A DNA stretch of 64,000 bases, from assembly GCF_019649055.1 (NCBI RefSeq), contig NW_026570242.1, positions 372,001-436,000 of the forward strand, given 5' to 3'. Shown piece by piece: positions 33,325 to 45,900 of the stretch. The translations under genes were made by a program, and so were the position numbers. The notes beneath the pieces were generated by a model. It worked only from the letters and a program-made list of their open reading frames with translations, did not search any database and had not been told where the DNA came from. The stretch is from Paramacrobiotus metropolitanus (taxonomy: Eukaryota; Tardigrada; Eutardigrada; Parachela; Macrobiotidae). How positions within the stretch are numbered: the stretch's first letter is position 1; every line of letters starts with the position of its first letter.

Positions 33325-33889
33325 TTATAATGTACATGAAAAAGCAAATAAACATACCGGCCCGATAACACAACCGTTACGGATCGGACAAGAAAGTCTG
33401 AGCGCAGCTACACAAGAACCTTCTTTCCGCAAACGGATGGGCAACAACAAACCGAGGCCGGGTAAACAATTCTTTGGATTGACCGTGTCATCTTCATCCA
33501 AAAAGACGCATTTTAAATAGCACATTGGCATTATTCTTTCCTTTTCGGCTTGGCCTGAACGGAAGTGGTTGCGTCAGTTCTCCAGCTTCTTCAATCATCT
33601 GCATTGGCAACGCTGACCTTTTGAATGGAATACTTTGTAATCCAAAAGCTCGGTTCAGGAAAAACGGTCTGGCACTGATGGCAGGTTGTGACTGATCCTC
33701 CTTGTTGATGACCTCCCATTCCCTGCTGGGTGGCTCCGTGTTAACGGTGTAGTAGTTCTTCTGATCTTTGGTTGAATCAGTCTGATAGACATAAGGTATC
33801 CAAGGGCTCTCCATTCTGGACAGAGTCTGAGCAAGAACAATATTAATCGTGCAGAAGAAGTGAAAGGTCAAACCGACAAAGCGGTGCAT
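33325..33889 (-). CDS. Small secreted protein, unrecognised; a Cys-rich continuation lies in an overlapping frame
   Basis: From the ATG at 33889, a 131-codon frame (to 33494) begins with a signal peptide (RFVGLTFHFFCTINIVLA) and continues as a polar, proline-rich peptide with single dibasic sites (FKR, SRKGK). The mature part has no cysteines. Overlapping its 3' end, another frame (33531 to about 33360) is open and has six regularly spaced Cys, including NCLPGLGLLLPIRL and SCPIRNGCVIGP, and ends at a possible GTATGT donor. The two may be one gene joined by an intron I could not place, or separated by a frameshift. A peptide-hormone precursor is conceivable, but there is no amidation signal, so I do not claim it. 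Confidence 0.42.
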
Positions 33890-35125
33890 CTTGGAATAAG
33901 ATACAGAACTCTAGATCTTCGGCAGACTGTTCTGGCTGATTGAAAATTGACAAAATATTTTGACAGCCGTTAGGTTTCAAGTTAGTCTGATATCTTTATA
34001 CCGGAGTGGACATTTGGATGACGGTTAAAATCACAGACAAACCTTAGCAATCGCCGTCACGGCAAGCCGGTAAATATGCGCAGTACGTTGATTACAAGTA
34101 AATCATATTCATCAGGAGGGTAAGGTCTACAATTACCAGCTTAATCGGCTGTGGTAATGTAGTCCAAAATTTAAGTAAAGCCTCAGTTGACGTCAGTGAT
34201 AAAATCGCTATTGTTGGTTTAATATGGGCATGGAACGATTAATAATATGGGAACAAATATTGTGGAGCTATCAGTCGGAGTAACACCCATATATGCTGTC
34301 TCTGGTGACAAAACTATGCCGCATCGCAGAACTGTGCCTCTTATGATTACCACAGACCTTCCTTAATGCACTGGCGCTTAGGATACCATATTTGTCGCGT
34401 TTGGCTAGTAATTTGGATTTTACTAGATTAGTAAAAATCTTTGGCTCGATTCAAGTTTTGGTTAAGGAGAATGGTTGTTAAATGAAATTACTCTGTTGCC
34501 AGCTAGTCACATAAACTTACAACAGCATATTATCTCCTGCTTTCATCAAATTTACCACGTGCAGCATTTTAAGATGGTGTGAAATTTTAGGTAAATATGT
34601 GGTTATTCAGTAGAACAATACGGAGAACTCGTGGTAGGCCTACTTTATCCTTTCCGATTTGATTGTAATCGCTTTGTTTAACACAGAAAATTTGCGGAAA
34701 TGGTTTCGTTAATATAATTTTATATCAAATATATGAATCTGCCTCACATGCCCCTGTGTATATTAGTGGGAGTTAAAACCCACATTCCTTCCGCTTTGTA
34801 TTTTCTAGGCTTTCAAATCTACCTTTCTCTTGCAGCTGTAAGAAAAATACCGAAACGCTATCTCTTGTGTTTGTTTTCCTTTCGAACTGCTGTGCAGTGT
34901 ACACACAAATTGCGTTGCAAGTCTATTTCTGCTATAATTGATGGAATAAGCTGGTGCACAACTGAAAGGTAATTAAAGTAAATCAAACACATTCGAGTTA
35001 AAGGCCGGCATTCGTTATAAGGCTATTGTCCACAGAAAACCGTTTTCCCCTTTTTTAGATTTAAATACGAAGTTTGTTATAATAGTGAATGAAACACTTA
35101 AGAAGTATACCGAGCTACGCATAAC
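33890..35125. other. Intergenic region upstream of GRL-6
   Basis: About 1.2 kb between divergent genes. No exon, RNA gene or repeat recognised. An 80-codon frame at 34733-34972 lacks supporting signals. Confidence 0.4.
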
Positions 35126-36990
35126 ATGAACGCAGTAAAAGACCCACGCAATCATCGCTCGACAAGAAAAGCGCCCGAAATCACCGACTTAATTAGGCCT
35201 TCTGGGCAGACGTATCCCTTAATATACTTTAATCATATCTTTGGATTCCAAGCTAGAATACTTAGCGCCATGGGCCTATGGTCCACAGTACCAAGTGCCA
35301 GTAAACGTTTTGCAAAGTGGACATTTCTACGTCGTACGGTGACCTTAGCCGTTGTTCTACCGGCAATGATCAGCACCATATACTGGCTAATTAGGACCTT
35401 TTCCTATATAGGCCCTCAGGAGTATTTCGCGCCCCATGAACGTCCCCTTATTCGATCACTGGCGACCATCCCTATGGTGGCCATCCCGGCACGAGGAATT
35501 TATGTCCTTATGTGCCTGACTTTTGGTCACGTGGATCTCGGTAGTTTAGCTGAAGAGATTGAAAAGGTCGCGGTTATTTCGGTTAATTCACGGGAGATGT
35601 ACGTGCATCTTCTAAAAAAATGGCGTAGAACGAATGCTTTATTACTAGTATACTGTATAGCGGCATTCTGGACAACGGTTATCCTCAATGACCTCCACAA
35701 CTCCCTGAGCCTCACCCACGGCTCAGAGGATGGCAGTGTGAAGTTGGCGCCATTGAGCCTGCGCATCCCGTTATGGGTAATTATTGTCATGGATGTCGTA
35801 TTTTCCAGGATTCCATACGTGCTATCCCAGTTGGTGTTGATTACAATTACGGCCAGCGCCTTTGTGCTAATTGACTGTGTGGTTAGTGTTAACGGTAATT
35901 TGGAGGGCTTGGACGGGGAGATTGTGGAGATGATGACGCAGCCCAGCGATCTACCAACACGGAACCGTTGTTCAGGTCAGTATAATTACACAGGAAAAAC
36001 AAACGCATTATTATTGTTGACTCGGCAGTTTTAATTATGGTCATTACGCGCTTAACCTTTTCCAGGATACTTAGACAATCCCGTGTACGGGATAGAGCGC
36101 TCGACATCTGTAGCGGAGACACTAATGCAGGTCCGCGCGGCACAGTTTCATTTTGTGGACCGTACCAACCACAAACTGGGTGTGTTTCTTTTGATTTCTT
36201 ATCTCGTTGATCTTGTCGTCTCTGCCGGCATGCTGGCAGTGGTGATCACAAATGAAGAACACACGCCATATTCCTTGCCAGCAAAAGTGGTGGGAACAGC
36301 TGTATTTGTCAGTTACGCCATACTCGTATTTGTTCCGATGGTCATTGCAAGTGAAAAGGTCAGTGTCACATTTCGTGGCCATGACGCTTACCAGTATACG
36401 TCTGCGATCGTTAAATTTATATATTTGAAGGCTTTGTCGACTGCGTCAATCCTGTACCAGACGATCATGAAAGCGAATGACCTGCTGAAAACACCGCAGG
36501 TATGGATTAAACATCGATACGTGGCTATCCCATGGCCTTAATAGATTTATCGTTAGCTAAATTAACACATTAATAGACTGGGCTAAAATACAGGGAAAAG
36601 CCTTACGGAAAGTCCTAACTAAATTTCGAACCCTGGCGTCGGCTTTTCCGATAAACTTTAGCGCTGGCAATCTGTTCTACATCGATCGAAATTTCTTGGT
36701 AGCGGTAAGTAATCTCTGAACAAGTGCTCTATGCAATTCCCTATGTATAAAAAGCAGAAGTCCAATAATAACATTCCTTCCACATGCACGAAAAGATTTT
36801 CAAGACCCGACTTTTTTCTGTACAGACCTTTACACTACTGTTTACCTACGCCGTACTGGTTCGCGAATTTTTGGATCAGCAAGACGTCAGGGCCCTCGTC
36901 GAAACATCTGCAAACACTTCCGCTTTATTAGAAGCTGTGCTAAATACGACAAATGTTAGTACACCAGTACCGCTGATGAAACATTTGTGA
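35126..36990 (+). CDS. Gustatory receptor-like protein GRL-6 (7tm_7-type), five exons, complete
   Basis: Exons 35126-35975, 36066-36358, 36395-36499, 36594-36704 and 36826-36990 close in phase and give about 507 residues. It has a long N-terminal cytoplasmic-type region and multiple hydrophobic segments. The C-terminal signature is the clearest in the window: the penultimate exon has INFSAGNLFYIDRNFLVA, and the last exon starts TFTLLFTYAVLVREF, matching the insect gustatory receptor TYxxxxxQF motif with Glu for Gln. The phase-0 intron just before this segment is also conserved in insect GRs. Such proteins are inverted seven-transmembrane ligand-gated channels in sensory neurons. This gene links the more divergent GRL-1 to -4 group to the GR superfamily. 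Confidence 0.8.
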
Positions 36991-39584
36991 AATTAAATTC
37001 GCATCCAAAAGAGTCATGATCTGTTGCATATAAAAATAATAATATGCGAGCATAAAACGCACTGCAGAGTTGCTGCAATGGGCACTCTGCCTCTGTAAAA
37101 GCAACGAATATACATGTACATAATCGATTTTAACGGAGCTGCAGTGATTTTTACATGTTACGGGCAGTATCCCATACAATCTGGTATAAACATGTGAGTA
37201 TGTATATTCCTTTATCCCATTTGTTCTTATTTTTATGTCACAATGAGTTGTGAAAAACGACATACCAATACCGCATACTTTTCAAAGCGGCAGCCAAATA
37301 TAATAATATGCACAATACAACAAATCAAACTGATTGTGAGATAAGTTTCGGTAAATTTAGGTATTTATGTATTTTTTTGTAACCAAAGCCATGCAAGACC
37401 AATCGCAAGGTCAGTAACACGTTTAATATAAGTACTTTGTATTAAGACAAGGTTGCCTTACGCAGAGCTATGGACGGTTTTAATGTGATATTTGCTACAA
37501 AATTCTGCAAAAAAAGATTAATAAAAATATTCGACCGGAAACGAAAGAGCCATGAAAGTGGCTGCGCCGCTGGCTGCTTATAGGTTTGGCTGCTGTACAT
37601 ACATACACTGTGCAAAAGATTTTTGATTTTTATTTTCCGAAAGACCTCTAATACAGTTTTTTCAAAGGGTCTGAATTTTTGTTTTTTGCATATTTTGAAA
37701 TCTAAGACTACACAAAGCGCTTTAAAACAAAATGAGACAAATGGAGCATAACCTCACGTTACATAGGTGCAAGTATTTTGCCTATGTTGAGCACACTTAT
37801 AGAGCACAAGTAATAATATTACGTCGATTATGAATAAATACTTGTACAACGTGAATTTTTTAGTGCGCTGCCACAAAGACTTCCTTCTTCGTTAAAGAAA
37901 ATTTCATCCTGCATCGTAAATAATTTGGAGATGTAGATACCCTTAATTAATAATGAATACACTTAATTAAGCTTGCTTTTGTGACAAATTATTCCGAACA
38001 CGGACACAAATCTAAACGTATTTCAGTGCTGCATAATTACATAATAGACTTTTAACTCAGAGGCGTTTGAGACAGTGGAAATTATAAAAAATGTTGTTTG
38101 CATCTGTATCCTAGTATACAGATATACAGCAATATGTATAAATTGTTATCGTTCGGCAGTTAGCAAGAAATCGTATACGTGCTGGGCAAAAAAGACTGTG
38201 TAAATACGAGTAAAACAGCACGATAACAATACTATTTCAATGTTCAAGAAAAAATCAACGACATTAAATTATTCTGTAAATAAATGAGTTTTTAGTAATA
38301 TTTTGGTTATGATGGGCCTAGAAACATTTGTTAGGTTTCATCTTCTTCATATCCTACTTGCCACCATCTGCTTGATATTAACCAGCTTTTACGATTCAGC
38401 CAGACGATGATTATGGTGCTGTAATTTTGTACCAAAGTAATCAGCCAAACAGCTGCCGCTGTTGGCGCTTTCCTTATAAGTCCATCGTACAAACCGCAAA
38501 AATACGGCGTGGCGGAGTGTAGATTGCTTTACGCATGAGTCATTTAAAAAAGTCATCCTCCGAAGGTCGGGCCATCCCACTGTATAGATAGCTGTACAAT
38601 ACGCGTTTCAAGTACAGTACCTGACAAAACGAATGAAAAGAAAAACCCGTCGCTGTAAACGGCGTTGACCTGTTCAATAACAATGCCCAAATTTGTTGTT
38701 CTGTAAATATGACGCAGTAAAATCCATAAGAGCAATAATGTGCGAACGTGCCTGACCTTGCCCCCTAGCTAATGCATCCGCAAAAATATTGCAACTTAAA
38801 TATAATTAGTATAACAAATATACTGGATACTAGCCTAATTTGGGGTACTAAACCTCAATTAAAGTACGTCTACTAGGGCTTAAATTATTTGGTATTATAG
38901 TAAAATTTTGAGGGAGTAATCCTGCATGCGCACTTCTTTATGATTTCGATTAGAAAATAACGCGCATTTTGCTATGTAACGCGCTTATTTATTAATTTTA
39001 ACCGGGGGTTGAATAAGACGTTTGGTAAAATTTTGATACTCCGTAGTGCAGAAAAAAACTCGGCTTCGGACTACATATTAGAAATTATGATTACATTGTA
39101 ACGCGAACGCCAAGTTTAAAAAATTGGGTAAGCGTCAGCATGTCTGCGTCAAGCAATTTACATGCGCTGAGATTTCTATTGCGAATAATTGTGTTCGTTC
39201 CGACGTGCATCGCAGCCACCACCGACTTCCGCTACTTACTGTGACAACAAAATATGTAGTCTCTGTAATCAGCCGCATTACAAACAAGCCGACCGCAATT
39301 GCTCACCATGTTTTTACTCGTCTTCAGAAATTTCTAGTGAACTTTTTGCGGATGAATCATCCACTAAGCTCTAGACGGCCCCGCTGAATATAAAATCAGC
39401 CGGAGAAACATAATATATATTTACTGACACTGAACAGTCCGTATGCCGTTAGTCCGTATACCCGTTTCGCTTTGCACCAGTCCAAAATAAATATTTGACT
39501 TGAACTTGTAATTATATCATTCGCTCCAACGTTCTTCTCTGTGTGAATAGTATTAATTTTATCTTCGAGAAAGCCTTTTCCAAA
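36991..39584. other. Long intergenic region upstream of the small heat-shock protein gene
   Basis: 2.6 kb with no confident gene. Two weak coding-like patches are noted. On the minus strand at about 38389-38735, overlapping frames may be remnants of a decayed gene. On the plus strand at about 39207-39374, an AG is followed by an open frame with CSLCNQPHYKQADRNCSPC (zinc-ribbon-like) and a stop, which could be an orphan terminal exon. An HSE-like TTCGAGAA pair (39563-39570) precedes the heat-shock protein start. Confidence 0.4.
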
Positions 39585-41877
39585 ATGTCTAACTACGGAA
39601 CCGTGGAAGTACGCATTCCTATTCTGCAGCGCGGTGAAAGCGTGATTGACCAGTATGGACAGCGCAGCCAGTTTGACGATGAGATGCGCAAGATGGAAGC
39701 GGAAATGCAGAAGTTGACCGGCGAAATTTCCGAAGGGAACAAGCGCATTGCCTCGCGCGTCATCCAGACCACCAAGACCACCACTACCCGGACCAGCAGC
39801 GGTACCGGCTTCGATAACCAGAACCAACAGTTCGCCATCCAACCGCAGCCAATTCAGCAACAGGGCGGCAATGTTCAGTCGCACACCAGTCAAACGCATC
39901 AGACTTTCACCTCTGGTGGTACGCAATTTGACCAGCCGCAGGATTTCAATACACAAGGTAAAACACGAAGTAAAATACTTCTTCACATATATTTGATATT
40001 TATAAAGCGCTTCACATGTCAGCACCACGTCCGTTTTCCACGTATTCAGTTTTTGGCAACTTTTCATTTACAATTTATGCGTTAATTCGCAAGAAAGATT
40101 TTTATATATAGTTGAATAGAAGCATATTTTCCGTCGAAAATTGTAAAAGTATAGTCCTCTACAAGACTACAGTTACTACTGCTGCCTTGCATAAAATTTT
40201 TGTTCGCGCTTGTCGAATAATTACACTGTTACACAGCATAAGAGCATGTAGCTGCATTGTACAAATAGTTTTGTAGCATAAATTTCAATGATTAAGAACG
40301 TCAACAAATGGAACAGTTTGATATCAGGAATAGTGGTGGTAAAATGCAGCTACTTATAATAATTTTTTCGCCCGGCTCTGATCATGGCGTTCACTGCCAC
40401 CGCGGCCGCCGTTTGACGTCATGTCCTTGGAGCTGACACAATGTCGCGGCGGAAATGGTAAAAACTTTATTACAAGGCAGATGATTTTCAGTGTATAGTC
40501 TACGGATAAATTTATTTATCCGAGAGCTTCCAGCAGCTGGTATCCATTTCCATCTGGAATGGTTTAGACGGGTTGCCAAAAATATCATCTATTAATTAGC
40601 AGGCGGCAAACAACTGCCAGTTCATTGATCGGCTTTAAAGCATCAGAACTATTTCCCTTTACTGGCTGCGTTAGTAATTGGCGCCTTGGAGAGAAACTAC
40701 CCGGTCGAAGCAGACCGTTTTATTTCCTGTGTCCGTTTGCTCCAGTGTAATCGCAATCCATTAAAGAATCACAAAACTCATCTGCATCCGTTATAGGCTT
40801 GTTGGCCAACGTTCGTACATCATTGCAGCCAGAGTTTGGTAAAAATACTTTGAAACTTTTCGAAGTACTGTACTCGTTCAAACTTTTTGAAATTACTTTA
40901 TTCACGAAACAGCTTTCGAAGATCTTTCTTAGATGCAATCCCGGCAAGCAATGTGTACTCGAAACAGTAAAAATGTATAAGTACAGTACTTACTCGTACT
41001 TACTGGAGTAATATAAGCGGTTAACATTAAGTGACATACTTTTTTAATAATTTTTAATCGGAGCGGTTCATTCTATATTCTAAGTACGTAATCAGTTAAA
41101 TTCCCCCCGTATAATTAATTTTGCTCCATACTTTCAGGCGCTAACGTTATTGAATCTCGTCGCACTGTGACCACTCACAAGACGGTAACCCATTCAGGCA
41201 GTGGCCAGAATCTGCTGCAGAATGTCAACCAGCCGCCACAACCACAGGCCGTGCAATGGGCATCGCCAGCCGGCAGCAATGTGCAGGAGAGCCGCTCCCA
41301 TCACACCACGACAAGCACCTCCCACACCGGTGGCCAGCAGCAATTCCAAACCCAGCCGCAACCCATCCAGTGGGGCGCTCCAGCCGGTAGCCAGCAGTCC
41401 AACGCTCAAGAAACACGCTCTTTTCATAGCAGCACGACAACCAGCCACACCGGCCAGCAGCAGCATCACCAGCAGCAGAACCAGAACACCGGCCAAATGG
41501 TGCAGTTTGATCAGCAGAACAACCAGGAACTGCAGTCATGGCTGAGCAATCTCAACAGTCCTCTTATCTCCAATCATCAGGATATCTCGGGACAGGATGG
41601 CAAGTGCTTGAAGCTGCGATTCGATGTCAGTCAGTACCGACCGGATGAGGTCAGCGTTAAGATGGTGGACGGGAAGCTGCGCATCCATGCCAAACATGAG
41701 GAGAAAACCGAAAACAAATCCTCGTACCGGGAGTTCAATAAGGAGTTCTCCTTGCCTATCGGTACCAACCCGGAACTGATTAAATCGTCGCTGTCGAAAG
41801 ACGGTATCTTGACGGTGGAGGCGCCTTTCCCCGGACAACTGACGGGACAGCAGTACCTGCCTCTGACCAACTACTAA
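39585..41877 (+). CDS. Small heat-shock protein (alpha-crystallin/HSP20) with long Gln/Thr/His-rich N-terminal repeats, two exons
   Basis: Exon 1 (39585-39957, phase 1) and exon 2 (41138-41877) give about 370 residues, roughly twice the usual size. The alpha-crystallin domain lies near residues 270-355, with LKLRFDVSQYRPDEVSVKM, DGKLRIHAKHEE, YREFNKEFSLP and the C-terminal beta strand DGILTVEAPFP. The preceding 200 residues are low-complexity and rich in Gln, Thr, Ser and His, including two copies of a repeat of about 40 residues (QWASPAGSN...TSHTGGQQQ and QWGAPAGSQ...TSHTGQQQ). Small HSPs are ATP-independent holdases that form oligomers. The long disordered N-terminus could drive condensation or client capture under stress, which is an inference. 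A poly(A) signal follows at 41910. Confidence 0.93.
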
Positions 41878-41909
41878 ATAATATTATAACTTTCTTTCGC
41901 TTCGAATTA

Positions 41910-41915
41910 AATAAA
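41910..41915 (+). other. Polyadenylation signal AATAAA of the small heat-shock protein gene
   Basis: AATAAA lies 33 bp after the stop codon in a T/A-rich context, a good distance for a short 3' UTR. Confidence 0.6.
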
Positions 41916-42994
41916 AAATGTTCTGGAATAATTAATAATTATGGGTTTATTACATTTGTTTCCTCTGCTCGCTTGCCTCAGTCAGTAACGTACCTGATTA
42001 TTTACGTTAAACTTGTACCGATTGTTTTCATTAGAAGGTTGCTCTTTTCAACAGCAACCGCATTTCGTGCAGCAAAGCGATAAGTTTTTCATACACAAAA
42101 AATTTTGGAATACTGATTCTGGTATTTGCTAGTAGTGAGTCAAGTGGTGGTCCGCTGTGCTTATCGCTACCAAAAAGTGTTTTGCATTGCCGGTGCAAAG
42201 TGGCACCGCTGATAGCAATCCGTACGTACATACTGCGAGTACCAAAAACGTTTATTCAGATTATAATTATGGTTATGAATTTAGGGTATCTCCTTCAGCG
42301 CATCAGCACGCAGAGATGGTAACGTGCAAAAAAATTCATTTTGGTTCGCCGAAAAACTCTTTGTTAACACCACACATTTTACATTCACCACGGCTATTTT
42401 TAAACAGCAGACACATAGTTTCAGTGTTTCGAAAGTTTGTTGTAATGCTTAAATAAATATTGCTGATTTGACACGTCACACGTCAAGTCAACGACAGCTC
42501 GAACCGACAGCGACAACCACGCCAGGAACCCTACCTCGCCATAGAAAGTACATTTTTACAAGCATATACTTTTTGTGCTTTCGCTTAGTAACAAAAATGG
42601 GCTTCCAGTATCGTTCGAGGCATCTGCTCATAACGGGAATTCTACAATTAATCATACGGTACATTATATTAGTACTTGTATCATGTATATGCTTCTAAAT
42701 GAATAACATAGCGGTGCAAACCCGAACATTTTGATTTCAGTTTTAATTTAACTTTAACAAGGATTTGAACATTTAAATGACCAGTGCATTAATTACACTT
42801 TTACAAAAATGAGCGTCCTAATAATCACCAGATTCACTACAACAGTATTCTGGAATTCATAGGCCATCGATTTTGCGTAGTTCATCGGAAATCGTCATTT
42901 ATCATTAATATTCGTTTTCATTACTGGACTTAATGACGTTTCACGGATTCATATTTCTTAAAGATATGCAAAAGTCTGCGAAGTTAGTAGCAGA
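41916..42994. other. Intergenic region upstream of the receptor cyclase-like gene
   Basis: About 1.1 kb. Open frames of 76-99 codons near 42157-42700 have no motif or conserved composition. No feature supported. Confidence 0.4.
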
Positions 42995-45900
42995 ATGCCA
43001 TTGTGCACGTTCTACACGTTTGCAGTACTGATCATGATGGTACGTTCTGTGTTTGCCCCAGTGCCCAGTTTTGATACTGGAGAGATGATTCTGACGCCCG
43101 ACGAATACGAGGACACTCTGTCGGCCGTGGAGACCTTTTGGTCCCATCCAACATATCTGGCCCATCCTCCCGATGTGACGGTCACATCCAATGAAAATTC
43201 AAACGTTTCGATTATTGGTAATGGTGTAGAAGAGATGCGGCCATTAGTATACAAATGGATAATGGAATACGCAGCGTACCGAGAACCGTACATCGCAGTG
43301 GACACAAATGGTAGTGTCTACTTGGGTAACCTGCAGTTAGCACAAATTCCAAATGCTTCAGAAGCTTTGACCGGGCAATATTCCAACGGTACTCCTGTTA
43401 ACAATGATTTTGCCAAACGGTTTACCGGCGAAAGAAACTCTTTTCTGGATTATCTGATTTCACCACAAATTTTCGGCGACAACGATATGCTGCTGCATCT
43501 GCCGTTAATGGCTTCCGGAGTTTTCGTTGCCTATTATCTTCCGCAAATTAACAGTTCTACACCACTGTGTCTCACTAAAGAACAACTGGAGGGCATCTTA
43601 AATGGAACTATTACTTACTGGACTGACCAGAGGTTGTGTTCTCCCGAAAACGAATTCTGGTGTGCCAATGAAACCCTGCTAAACGGAGACTCGCCTATAC
43701 AAATCTGTACGAACCTTTAACGAAATTGGTCAAAACTTTAGCACTCTATAGCCCCATTCACCCAGTACGCAAAACCACTATTCCATTAATCCTGGATACA
43801 TTAATTATTTGTTGGTTTTAGCAAAAATGTTGGGTTTTCAGTTGTTCCAGGGTATGCATCTGTCGCCAACCTCGTACTGAGTTCGTATTTACTTGGGGAG
43901 AACTCGTCGTTTGGTTATGGATGGAAAAATGCATTTCCACAGTCCAATATCATAGAATCCCGATCGACGGTGGAAACAATGGGATCGTGCTTACAGGTGC
44001 AATACAGCTTGTGCATTGGGCAGTACTCTGATGTCCTCTCTACGGTGGTCACCACTGTAAGCCTAAGGAACAGTGCGGGATACTATGTTGGACTGTCGTC
44101 GCACTCGGTAAGAGGCTGTACGCACTGGAACCAAAATTACTAAACTTTCGAGTCAGTGCAATTCAACAGTTTTTTTTTTGAAACCTGCAGATAGAAAGCG
44201 TGACTACTGGGCATTTCAGCAGCGTGAACATCTCATCGTACCAAAAGGTCAACTACTCCATGTACATTGACCAGAATGGCAACGATTCCTATCCACTTGT
44301 CTACATGTATTACATGCTGATCAGACGCGGCTCGAAATTCATGGACAAACCAACAGATTGTGACCAAGCGGTTAATCTCCTACGATTCATCCGTTTTTTC
44401 TACAGCAGTGAAGAAGCGCGATCCAGTGCGGCTCGTCTGGGAGCGGTGTTCGTCCCAGGAACAGCGTACGCCGCTGTACGCAATCAGATGAAGCGCATAC
44501 GCTGCGGCAACACCAATAACATCGTCTGGATGTTGTTAAAAGATCAAATCCAAAATGATTTAGCTTCTCAAGTGGACACCCTCACCGAAGCTCTGTTATC
44601 GCTCTTGTCCATACCAAGTCTGATTTTAGTGGCGTACAGTATTTGGAGGTTTGCCAGATTTGTAAGCATCCTTCAACGCGTTCGAGATGGCGTGTATAAG
44701 GTGCCGAGCGCAGCTATTTTCCTCGTGAGCAGACAACATACGTTGACGGATCGGTTTAAAGGAGTGGTCGCATCCAGAAGGGTAGTCGATTATTACACCC
44801 CGAAGTCTTATGTGCATACTATGTATTTTGGACGATGGAAAGCTTATCAAGTTATGCTGCGGCCGTGTAGTATGAATATCCATCGCCTAAGCCAAGCAGT
44901 AAAAAGAGTGAGCTCAGTCCTCTCTAGCCAGACCTTATTTCGTGATACCTTAACCCTGATCAGATTTTTTGATTTTTAGAAGCTTGTCGAAATTATGGAG
45001 CTCTCCGGTCACCAAAGGATCGCAACCTTTTATGGACTGACCGAAGTGAAAAACGGCCGGTACTTTGTCTCTAATTTTTGTATGCTGAATGGCAACAGAC
45101 TAAGCCATGGAATAAATGCTACTACAGGTGTCCTTCATGTGATACTTTAGTGTTATTTGCATTATTTTTCCAGGTCCATACGGAGATCTTCGGTCAATTA
45201 TTATTGCTAAAGAGTACACGTTTTCGTTAAATATGAAGTATTCTCTGGCGGGAGATATCGCCGATGGCATGGAGTTTCTCCATTATAATGGAATCCTTCA
45301 TGGAAATTTGCGCAGCTGCGCCATTTATATCGAAGCTAACTTCAGTGCAAAAGTTGGAGATTGGTAAACTAGTAACTGAATGCTTTTCGTGAACTTGTTT
45401 GAAACGTGTAAGTATGTGCACTTCAGGGAATACAATACACTGCACCGCTTGCAAGGAACATATTTTCCTCAAGAAATTCGACTGGCGCAAACTTTGACCT
45501 TATTTGAGCAGACGGCTTTCTATCCGTGGCTATACTGGACCGCCCCTGAAGTGCTACAGTGTGGGATGCTCGGCACTGCTGTTGTGCTAACAAAAGCACA
45601 AGATGTGTACAGGTTCCGTTCGAAATAGCGTATGGTAGCGTACTATGTGTTACTTGCTACTTGTAACAATTAAGCAGTGAGCATTTTTCCCCGTGCTTAA
45701 CCTTCCCCAGCATTCAGCATTATAGGCCATAACACAGCGTACCGTTGATTCACTCGTATCGATACGAAAAGCATTGATTTTAACAATAACAATTTACGTG
45801 CTACTGAACCGTTGCAGTACTTGGCAAACCGAACGCTAAACAAAGGTTTTGCTTTAGTTTTGGGATAATACTGGGTGAAATTTTTGGTGAGGAAGCCGCA

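Noticed and set aside
38389-38735. Possible decayed gene on the minus strand (frames with SDGFFFSFVLS and GSCLADYFGTKLQ)
   Set aside because: Frames are short and mutually out of phase, and I could not match them to a family or place splice sites; mentioned only as a weak patch.
39207-39374. Possible orphan terminal exon with a CxxC...CxxC zinc-ribbon-like pattern
   Set aside because: No upstream exon could be found on the same strand; evidence too thin for a gene call.
41194-41545. Open frames in other phases over the small heat-shock protein exon
   Set aside because: Shadows of the Gln/His/Thr repeat; the alpha-crystallin domain fixes the true frame.
42995-44500. Bacterial contamination or horizontal transfer as the source of the PstS-like segment
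   Set aside because: The segment is interrupted by introns in eukaryotic style, has a eukaryotic signal peptide and is continuous in phase with the transmembrane and kinase-homology exons; an ancient origin cannot be excluded.
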